Positions 6,630 through 12,090 of a stretch of 12,090 nucleotides of DNA are shown piece after piece. The position numbers and the translations under genes are program-made. The notes beneath the pieces are model-generated. The model saw only the letters and a program-made list of their open reading frames with translations, was not told the origin of the DNA and ran no database searches. Position 1 is the stretch's first letter; every line of letters starts with the position of its first letter. Origin of the DNA: Opitutaceae bacterium UBA2377 (GTDB lineage Bacteria > Verrucomicrobiota > Verrucomicrobiia > Opitutales > Opitutaceae); the NCBI GenBank assembly GCA_002344205.1, contig DDSZ01000005.1, positions 70,225 through 82,314 of the forward strand. The letters are read 5' to 3'.

Positions 6630-6678
6630 CTACCCGGATATTTCGCACCCAATGGTGTAAAACGCATCCTCTGACCGG

Positions 6679-7884
6679 CTAAATATCGTCGGGGCCCAGC
6701 CACCGAAAATACTTGATGACAAACCGCCGGCCAAAGCCCGGCAGCTCCGCTGCCGTCCGCTGGACAATGGCTTCGCAGTAGGCCACCGCCTCCACCCGTG
6801 CCGGATCCACCGGATTCACCGCATCACCATAGGCACGGATCCGGAAGGTATCGGAGCGCACCGTGAGCCAAGGCTCCATGACCGTGATGAAATCCAACAG
6901 CGAACCGCCGCTGGCCGCCAGCGCGGCCTCCAGGGCTTGGCCTTGGAGAAATGCGTCCACCCCGGCAAACGGCTCATTTTGGGCTTTGCCACGAGTCGGA
7001 TCACTTTCGGCTATCCGGTTCGCAAGTTCGGCGCTGAATGCCGCCGCGACGAGCATGGGCGATCCATCCGGGCGACGCAGATTGTAAGTCTCGGCGACCG
7101 CATTCCAGTAGCGAGCCGAGGTCGAATTGATGTTCAGCATCCCCGGTATCAGGTTCTCACCCGTGAGCCCGTTGTGTGTCAGCCCCAGCGAATGGAAGGC
7201 CATCCTGAGCTGGCCCGCCAAGGCTGCGGGCGTGATTCCGGGCAACCGTGGAGCCTGCGTCAGTTGTTCGTAAGACAACACCTTGTCGAGCTCCGGACTG
7301 TTTGCCACCAAACCTGCCAAGGCGTTCAATGCTTGGGGTTCTCCGGTGCCCACATAAGCGCTCAACTTCACACCATGGTCACCCACCCAGTAAGCCAGCC
7401 GGCCCTGAACCGTCATTTCCCCGGTCGCTCCGATCCCCGGAACCTCCACCAAACCCGCCTCGACGAACTCCTGGTCGGTTTTGTTGACGGGATTCGCGAC
7501 AGATTCCGCGGCCACCAGCAAAACTCTCGCCCCCGACAAACTGGGTTGCATCAAACCGCTGCCACCCGAGGCCAGCCAGACCGGAGACGGTGCACTCCCC
7601 CACACCCCGCTCCATTGTCGCAATGTATCCCTGGCCGGGACGCCGCTGATCCCGGCCATACCTGTAATGCGATCGTCCGGACCGGCGTGACGCTGCAACT
7701 CGCCCAACGCAACACCGAGCCCCAGCAGTGCATTTTGCCGCGCTTGAACCTGATAAGCCTTCGACGCACTCAACTGCGAGTTAACCCGGCCGAGCACGGA
7801 CAGCGCGTAGGTCGCAAGCACCAGCAAGCCCAGCAATGTGATCACCATCACAATCGCAAAACCCTTGGAGGGCTGTCTCTTCAC
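6679..7884 (-). CDS. Prepilin-like protein, Verru_Chthon A / GspK-like (last gene of the operon)
   Basis: This is a 401-residue protein with a type IV prepilin-like N-terminus: a leader of eight residues ending in Lys-Gly, then Phe and a hydrophobic helix (FAIVMVITLLGLLVLATYAL). The glutamate at position 5 of the mature protein, present in the other five pilin-like proteins here, is missing (Met instead). The same absence marks GspK, the cap of type II secretion pseudopili, and PilX-like proteins. The remainder is a large periplasmic or extracellular domain, longer than typical GspK. The GALGELQRHAGPD-like stretch after the helix is, from memory, common in verrucomicrobial proteins of this kind. 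The start is GTG 7884, overlapping the upstream stop by four bases and preceded by a near-perfect Shine-Dalgarno sequence. A role as tip subunit is inferred from order and the missing glutamate. Confidence 0.72.
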   Translation of the reverse strand: MKRQPSKGFAIVMVITLLGLLVLATYALSVLGRVNSQLSASKAYQVQARQNALLGLGVALGELQRHAGPDDRITGMAGISGVPARDTLRQWSGVWGSAPSPVWLASGGSGLMQPSLSGARVLLVAAESVANPVNKTDQEFVEAGLVEVPGIGATGEMTVQGRLAYWVGDHGVKLSAYVGTGEPQALNALAGLVANSPELDKVLSYEQLTQAPRLPGITPAALAGQLRMAFHSLGLTHNGLTGENLIPGMLNINSTSARYWNAVAETYNLRRPDGSPMLVAAAFSAELANRIAESDPTRGKAQNEPFAGVDAFLQGQALEAALAASGGSLLDFITVMEPWLTVRSDTFRIRAYGDAVNPVDPARVEAVAYCEAIVQRTAAELPGFGRRFVIKYFRWLGPDDI

Positions 7885-8888
7885 CGGCCGCCTCCTTTAA
7901 TCTCGATTCGCCGCACAAAAACCCGCGAATGAGCTTCGGCAACAGCCCACCACCAGACCGCATCGCTGGCATATTCCGGCGGGCGCGAGCCCCGGCCGGT
8001 TTCGATCGCCTCAATCCGGGCCGCACCTTCTTCCGAAAGCACCCGCAGCATTATGTCCGCCAGCTCCGGCATGCGCGCGGTATCCGGCGGCGTCGCCATC
8101 CCGATCGCTTCATGGGTCAGATCACCACTGTGGGCGGGATAAACAACCCGCAAGCCGCCGTTAGCCTCGCGCACATACAACCACACCCCGAAATCGATTA
8201 CGTTGGTTGCCAGCACATCGAGCGAATTGGGATTGGCCATGGTCGAAGGTGCTCGCTGCGCGCCAGGGTTGTTCCCGAGGCTCGCATAGGAACTGGCCAG
8301 CACATTGTAGCCGAGGTTGAAAGTGTTCTGGCTGGAGATGGCCGACCGATAGAGCGTGTAGCGCACCGCCGCCGGGTTGCTGACCGAGAGGCTGCCGCGC
8401 ACCGGCCGCCGCGCCACCTGATACGCAATCGCACGCGGCAATCCCAATTCCGTCGCCGACTCCGCCGATGCGGCCACAAAACGCAGCCAAACCCCGGTCA
8501 GGCCGAAGCGCGCTTCCCGCAAGTGCCGCCGCCCGGTCGCATCCGGTTCGGGCAGCAGGCGCAGGCTCTCGTTTGCCGCCGGCTTGGTGCGAATTGCATC
8601 CGCCGTGAGCCAACCCCGGTTTACCAGCGTCGCGGGATCGTTGCCGATCGAAACTGCCAGCCAAGTATTTCCATCCGGCCGATAAAGCGCCGCCTGCAGG
8701 TCGCGCTCAAGCAGGTCGAGCGCCACCACCGCTTCCGTTGCGGCGGTGAAGCCACCCTGTGCCCGGCGCCACAGTTCCAGCACACCCGCACTCACGCTGA
8801 GCATGACTCCCGCCAACAACAGCGTGACGGTCGCCGCGACCAACAGCTCCAGCACCGTAAAGCCCCGGGCGTTGCTTGGCGGATTCAT
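7881..8888 (-). CDS. Prepilin-like protein, Verru_Chthon C / GspJ- or PilW-like
   Basis: This is a 335-residue protein with a canonical prepilin N-terminus: MNPPSNARG, cleavage after Gly9, then FTVLELLVAATVTLLLAG with Glu5 of the mature chain. The long C-terminal domain should be exposed outside the inner membrane. N-terminal style and length fit minor pseudopilins of the GspJ/PilW group and the verrucomicrobial cassette protein C. The ATG at 8888 overlaps the stop of the preceding gene (ATGA), and its own stop overlaps the start of the next, so the three are translationally coupled. The mature part has few distinctive motifs, so the specific subfamily name is less sure than the prepilin class. 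Confidence 0.78.
   Translation of the reverse strand: MNPPSNARGFTVLELLVAATVTLLLAGVMLSVSAGVLELWRRAQGGFTAATEAVVALDLLERDLQAALYRPDGNTWLAVSIGNDPATLVNRGWLTADAIRTKPAANESLRLLPEPDATGRRHLREARFGLTGVWLRFVAASAESATELGLPRAIAYQVARRPVRGSLSVSNPAAVRYTLYRSAISSQNTFNLGYNVLASSYASLGNNPGAQRAPSTMANPNSLDVLATNVIDFGVWLYVREANGGLRVVYPAHSGDLTHEAIGMATPPDTARMPELADIMLRVLSEEGAARIEAIETGRGSRPPEYASDAVWWWAVAEAHSRVFVRRIEIKGGGR
7891..7897 (-). promoter_or_regulatory. Strong ribosome binding site AAGGAGG
   Basis: On the minus strand AAGGAGG lies six bases before GTG 7884, within the last codons of the preceding gene. It is the clearest Shine-Dalgarno sequence in the window and fixes the start of the GspK-like gene. Confidence 0.75.
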
Positions 8889-9394
8889 CGGCTAACAACC
8901 AAACCAAAGTTGAATTGCTGCCGTTCGCCAAACGGCACCGCCGCGGCCAGGGCACCCGGCCCGCCGGCACGATAAGGCCACGAGACTCGCACGCTCAACG
9001 GCAAGACGGCCGAGTCGGGCACATAGCTGAGCGGGCCGGCAGGAAACCGGCGAACCTCGATGAGAAAATATTGATCCCGCCCCGCCAGTTCGCCCGCCGT
9101 CAGCAAACGCAGGTCCATCCCGTCGCGGTCCGCCACAAATAACAAACCCTGATCCACTCCGGGTGCCATGACCGGAATGCCCGCCGCCAATGCCCCGAGG
9201 CCCTGTTGCCGGGCCAAACCTGCAAGTTCGGTTGAGATTGCCCCCGTTATCTGGGTCGCCGTTTGCAGGTCGTCCGCATCGGTCGTTTGGCGGGACATAC
9301 CGGCCAGCAGGCCCAGCATGGCCACCACGCCAACCGCCATCAGGGCCACGGCAATCACAACCTCGATCAATGAGAATGCGCGGCGCGCCTGCAT
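8885..9394 (-). CDS. Prepilin-like protein, Verru_Chthon B / GspI- or PilV-like
   Basis: This is a 169-residue minor-pseudopilin-like protein. After the short leader MQARRA the mature chain begins FSLIEVVIAVALMAVGVVAM, with Glu5 present. FSLIEV is the usual form in GspI/PilV-like proteins. The residue before the cleavage site is alanine, not glycine, which prepilin peptidases tolerate less well. The start is taken as ATG 9394, five bases after the stop codon of the upstream gene. ATG 9409, adding five residues and overlapping that gene, is the alternative. Much longer extensions of the frame to 9850 run through the upstream gene and are not believed. The end overlaps the next start as ATGA. 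It probably forms part of the pseudopilus tip complex with its neighbours. Confidence 0.75.
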   Translation of the reverse strand: MQARRAFSLIEVVIAVALMAVGVVAMLGLLAGMSRQTTDADDLQTATQITGAISTELAGLARQQGLGALAAGIPVMAPGVDQGLLFVADRDGMDLRLLTAGELAGRDQYFLIEVRRFPAGPLSYVPDSAVLPLSVRVSWPYRAGGPGALAAAVPFGERQQFNFGLVVSR

Positions 9395-9398
9395 GATG

Positions 9399-10067
9399 TC
9401 AGAACCCATCCCTTTCGTTGATGGGCAGACCGAGACCGTAAGCGCTGAGTTGCAGGCCACGCACGGCCATCTGATTTTCCAGCCATATCGGTGATTGCGT
9501 GTCCGCCGCCGCACCCGGCGGTTGCGCGCGGCCTGTGGCCAAAACCAAAAATCCCGACGTGCCGGTGGTGCCAAACGGCGTGAACAAGAGTTCGCTCCAG
9601 GTTTCGGCCAAGGCGGTATCCACCGCCAAGCTGACCGGGGCACGGAAAAGGCACGTTGAATGCAGGCGCGAACCATCCGCTTTGATCCAGGGAGCTCCTG
9701 CACCAAACAGGTCATCCGGCATCTGGTTTTGATGCGGCAACACATACACCCCGGCAGGCAGTGCCACCAACTGCAGTGTGTGCCAGTTTCCGCTCCGCGA
9801 TTCTTGGAGCACAAGCTGCCGCAAGTAGCGGTCTGCTGCCAACCGCTCATGGTTCACCAACACGCGGGTCGGGTTGCCGGAGGCCATCGCGTGCGTCCGC
9901 GCGACCATGAGCAGGTTAATCATCGTCGCCTGTCCGGATTGCAGTGCTGCCGAACGGCTGCCACCCGCGAGTCCGCCGATCAAAAAAAACGACAGCCCCG
10001 CCACCAGCCCAATCACCACCAGCAGCTCGAGCAGCGTGAAAGCGGCACTGGGGCGGCGCGTATTCAT
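9399..10067 (-). CDS. Prepilin-like protein, Verru_Chthon D / GspH- or FimT-like
   Basis: This is a 222-residue protein with prepilin leader MNTRRPSAA and mature start FTLLELLVVIGLVAGLSFFL (Glu5 present). After the helix comes a stretch with ARTHAMASGNPTRVLV, like the segment following the helix in GspH/FimT proteins, where short strands begin the globular domain. The residue before cleavage is alanine instead of glycine, as in the next gene. ATG 10067 overlaps the upstream stop as ATGA; the frame also allows TTG 10073. The type IV prepilin class is clear. The match to the verrucomicrobial cassette protein D is by resemblance and gene order. Confidence 0.76.
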   Translation of the reverse strand: MNTRRPSAAFTLLELLVVIGLVAGLSFFLIGGLAGGSRSAALQSGQATMINLLMVARTHAMASGNPTRVLVNHERLAADRYLRQLVLQESRSGNWHTLQLVALPAGVYVLPHQNQMPDDLFGAGAPWIKADGSRLHSTCLFRAPVSLAVDTALAETWSELLFTPFGTTGTSGFLVLATGRAQPPGAAADTQSPIWLENQMAVRGLQLSAYGLGLPINERDGF

Positions 10068-10732
10068 TTCCAACTGAGGATGAAGTCCGGGCGATCGGGA
10101 CCGGCCCCGGGCGCCGGGGCATAAAATACGACGCCGGCACGCACCCCGGTGGCGGGAAACTCCGTGGCACCCGGGGTCAGGCCCTGCACCGCCGGGAGCG
10201 CGGGATAGTCGCCGCCCGCGCCGATGCGGATGACGCCGTCGAGATTGCGGTCCACCAACACCGCGATCTCGGTATTGTCGAAAGCATCGCGGATGAGGTG
10301 CGGCGACGGCGAGTTTGCAGCCGTGAAATCGGACTCGGAAAAGCCGTAGAATGCGATGCGCTTCCGGTTCTGTGCCTCCGGCGCGAGCGGCGCGGTCGCC
10401 ACGAAGGCCGGCAGCGGATCGAGGTTGCGCCGCCGTCCGGCCAGAAGATCGTGAAAAACATGCAGCGCCGCCGGCTCGGTGCTTTGGCCGGGTGGATTCA
10501 CCAGCGCCGAATCATGAAACACCGGATAATAGCCGTATTCGCCGCGGAACGATTCGATCGCCGCCGCCCACTGGGCAAACTGCACCTTGGTCCGCGCCTT
10601 GTTCGCCGAGGTGCGCACCGCGCTCACCGTCGGGATCAGGATGCCGGCGAGAATTCCGATCACCGCGATGACCGCGAGCAATTCGATGAGCGTGAAGCCG
10701 CCGCGACCGGGATGTTTTTGGCAGGGCGACAT
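10064..10732 (-). CDS. Prepilin-like protein, GspG-like, second copy
   Basis: This is a 222-residue protein with leader MSPCQKHPGRGG and mature start FTLIELLAVIAVIGILAGIL, a textbook type IV prepilin sequence with glycine at the cleavage site and Glu5. The segment after the helix, with RTSANKARTKVQFAQWAAAI and GEYGYYP, is typical of the GspG/PulG style. The C-terminal part contains DAFDNTEIAVLVDRNLDGVI, an aspartate-rich region that could bind a metal; this is inference. It starts three bases after the stop of the previous gene and overlaps the next. Its N-terminal third is clearly related to the gene at 10736-11251, suggesting an old duplication followed by divergence. It may be a second fibre subunit. 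Confidence 0.78.
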   Translation of the reverse strand: MSPCQKHPGRGGFTLIELLAVIAVIGILAGILIPTVSAVRTSANKARTKVQFAQWAAAIESFRGEYGYYPVFHDSALVNPPGQSTEPAALHVFHDLLAGRRRNLDPLPAFVATAPLAPEAQNRKRIAFYGFSESDFTAANSPSPHLIRDAFDNTEIAVLVDRNLDGVIRIGAGGDYPALPAVQGLTPGATEFPATGVRAGVVFYAPAPGAGPDRPDFILSWK

Positions 10733-10735
10733 GAT

Positions 10736-11251
10736 TCAGCGGTTCGCGTGGAGATTGTCGTGGTTGGCCTCCGCCGCCGAATCGGGGAAACCGCCGGGCA
10801 ACAGGGCCGGGGCATCCGCCCCGTCGGGTCCCGGCGAATAGAGCACATAGGCCGGGTTGTTCCATGGCAGCTGGCTGCGATAGGCATACCGGTAGGGCCG
10901 GCCCCATGGATCGGCCAGCCGCGCGCCCTCGTCGGCCAACGGATCGCGCCCATCTTCGGTCCTGTAGGCCGCCAGATCCAGCAGGCTGCGGCCGGTGGTG
11001 TTGTTCATCAGCGGATCGCGCCGCCCGATGAGCGCCTGCAGCAGCCGGGCGGCATCGTCCGTGCGCGGATAATCGCCGTGCGCCCGCCGGTAATCCTCCA
11101 GTGCCACGCTCAGCGCGGCCAGCTCGGCCTGCGCCCGGCTGGCGCGGCTGCTCTCGCCCACCCGCCGGCCCAGGCCGAACACGATGCTCGAGAGGATCGC
11201 GATGATCGCGATGACCGTGAGCAGTTCAATCAGCGTGAAGCCGCGGGCCAT
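10736..11251 (-). CDS. Prepilin-like protein, GspG-like (first gene of the operon)
   Basis: This is a 171-residue major-pseudopilin-like protein. From ATG 11251 it has a four-residue leader, MARG, and then FTLIELLTVIAIIAILSSIV with Glu5. Later features are those of GspG: RRAHGDYP after the helix, DPWGRPY at 114-120, and a C-terminal YVLYSPGPDG. The open frame continues up to ATG 11326, which overlaps the acetyl-CoA synthetase stop. The 25 extra residues would be encoded by the terminator hairpin at 11291-11315 and give a run of alanines and prolines, so the shorter form is preferred. It probably forms the shaft of the fibre. I see no clear promoter or Shine-Dalgarno sequence in the short space upstream. 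Confidence 0.8.
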   Translation of the reverse strand: MARGFTLIELLTVIAIIAILSSIVFGLGRRVGESSRASRAQAELAALSVALEDYRRAHGDYPRTDDAARLLQALIGRRDPLMNNTTGRSLLDLAAYRTEDGRDPLADEGARLADPWGRPYRYAYRSQLPWNNPAYVLYSPGPDGADAPALLPGGFPDSAAEANHDNLHANR

Positions 11252-11265
11252 GCCCGAAGCCAATT

Positions 11266-11283
11266 CCCGCGCCGGCGCGCGGG
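11266..11283. repeat. GC inverted repeat upstream of the prepilin operon
   Basis: CCCGCGC and GCGCGGG form a 7-bp stem with loop CGGC, between the terminator and ATG 11251. It lies in the presumed 5' leader of the operon and could affect translation, or be a by-product of high GC. Confidence 0.4.
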
Positions 11284-11290
11284 CAATGGC

Positions 11291-11315
11291 AAAAGGCGGC
11301 GGCGCAGCCGCCGCC
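11291..11315 (-). terminator. Intrinsic terminator after the acetyl-CoA synthetase gene
   Basis: On the minus strand a perfect 9-bp stem (GGCGGCGGC/GCCGCCGCC, loop TGC) is followed by TTTT, starting seven bases after the acs stop codon. The T-run is short but the stem is very strong. It separates acs from the prepilin operon. Confidence 0.7.
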
Positions 11316-11322
11316 TGCCGGC

Positions 11323-12090
11323 TCATTCCTCGCTCTGCAGGGCCGCCACCACGTTGAAGTCCTCCAGCGTGGTGACATCGCCCTTCACGGTGCCGCCCGT
11401 GGCGATTTCCTTGAGGATGCGGCGCATGATTTTTCCGCTGCGGGTCTTGGGCAGGCCCGCGGCGAAACGCACGTCATCGGGCCGCGCGAGCGAACCGATT
11501 TCCTTGGCGACATGGGCGCGCAGCGCCTCCTTCAGCTCCGGCGAGGGCGATTGGCCGTTCTTGAGGGTGACGAAACACACGAGCGCCTGGCCCTTCAGTT
11601 CGTCCGGCCGGCCCACGACCGCCGCCTCGGCGACCATCGGGTGCGCCACGAGCGCGCTCTCCACCTCCGCGGTGCCGATGCGGTGGCCGGAAACATTGAG
11701 CACATCGTCGATGCGGCCGACAACCCAGAGGTAGCCGTCCTGGTCGAAGCGGGCGCCGTCGCCGGCGAAGTAGAGCCCGGGAATCTCGCTCCAATACTGT
11801 TTCTTGAACCGGTCGTCGTCGCCCCAGAGCGTGCGCAGCATCGAGGGCCACGGTTGCGTGAGGAAAAGTTTTCCGCCCGAGCCCTTCGGGACTTCCTTCC
11901 CGTGCTCGTCCAGAATCTTCGGCACCACGCCGAAGAAGGGTCTGGTGCAGGAACCGGGCTTGGCCGCGGTGATGCCGGGCAACGGCGTGACCATGATGGC
12001 GCCGGTCTCGGTCTGCCACCAAGTGTCCACGATGGGGCAGCGTTTCTTGCCGATGAGCGTGTGATACCACATCCACGCCTCGGGATTGAT
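11323..12090 (-). CDS. acs: Acetyl-CoA synthetase (partial, N-terminus off the right edge)
   Basis: This is the last 255 residues of an AMP-forming acetate-CoA ligase, which activates acetate to acetyl-CoA through an acetyl-adenylate. Visible motifs are INPEAW at the window edge, DTWWQTETG (acyl/AMP binding core), [32 protein letters not shown] (the hinge and CoA-binding region), and [11 protein letters not shown] near the C-terminus. The lysine in the last motif (codon at 11431-11433) is the catalytic residue that is controlled by acetylation in well-studied homologues. Length and motifs point to acetyl-CoA synthetase over other members of the superfamily. The ATG at 12072 is internal, not the start. 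A strong terminator hairpin follows the stop. Confidence 0.96.
   Translation of the reverse strand: MNPEAWMWYHTLIGKKRCPIVDTWWQTETGAIMVTPLPGITAAKPGSCTRPFFGVVPKILDEHGKEVPKGSGGKLFLTQPWPSMLRTLWGDDDRFKKQYWSEIPGLYFAGDGARFDQDGYLWVVGRIDDVLNVSGHRIGTAEVESALVAHPMVAEAAVVGRPDELKGQALVCFVTLKNGQSPSPELKEALRAHVAKEIGSLARPDDVRFAAGLPKTRSGKIMRRILKEIATGGTVKGDVTTLEDFNVVAALQSEE

Noticed and set aside
6937..8975. Two long plus-strand open frames (6937-7932 and 7929-8975)
   Set aside because: They are antisense to the GspK- and GspJ-like genes, have Arg/Gln/His/Pro-rich translations and show no domain.
8885..9850. Long version (321 residues) of the GspI-like protein
   Set aside because: The first 150 residues would be read out of frame through the GspH-like gene; the prepilin leader at 9394 is the natural start.
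10298..11734. Open frame of 478 codons on the plus strand
   Set aside because: It runs antisense across two prepilin-like genes, the terminator and acs, so it cannot be real alongside them.

Overview
The window is GC-rich, densely coding bacterial DNA. It is most likely from the Verrucomicrobia, possibly an Opitutus-like member. The main clue is a set of tandem prepilin-like genes resembling the 'Verru_Chthon cassette' proteins, together with weak or absent Shine-Dalgarno sequences at several genes. The taxonomic call is an inference from protein style, not from a marker gene.

Layout. (1) Positions 1-1494, minus strand: the first 498 residues of a heavy-metal P1B-type ATPase with an SPC membrane motif; its C-terminus lies off the left edge. 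(2) Positions 1575-6068, plus strand: a Gfo/Idh/MocA-type oxidoreductase, a DinG/XPD-like iron-sulfur DNA helicase, a PP2C-type phosphatase and a small TPR-like protein. The last three are packed with gaps of 18 bp or less and look like one operon. (3) Positions 6074-6575, minus strand: a complete tRNA with a CAT anticodon, a small GIY-YIG nuclease gene starting 21 bp after it, and a second, broken copy of the same arrangement. The broken copy has the tRNA 3' half, a perfect 16-bp palindrome where the anticodon arm should be, and a frameshifted start of the GIY-YIG gene. This is the most unusual part of the window. (4) Positions 6679-11251, minus strand: six consecutive genes for proteins with type IV prepilin-like N-termini, mostly joined by 4-bp stop/start overlaps. 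Their order matches G-G-H-I-J-K of type II secretion pseudopilins. (5) Positions 11323-12090, minus strand: the C-terminal 255 residues of acetyl-CoA synthetase, followed by a strong GC hairpin with a T-run that separates it from the prepilin operon.

How the parts work together. The prepilin-like operon should supply major and minor subunits of a pseudopilus-like fibre. The assembly ATPase, secretin, platform protein and prepilin peptidase are not in the window, so they would have to be encoded elsewhere. The helicase, phosphatase and TPR genes are probably co-expressed, but their functional link is not evident. The ATPase, oxidoreductase and acetyl-CoA synthetase look like ordinary chromosomal housekeeping or transport genes. 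No CRISPR array, rRNA, classical insertion sequence or phage gene was seen.
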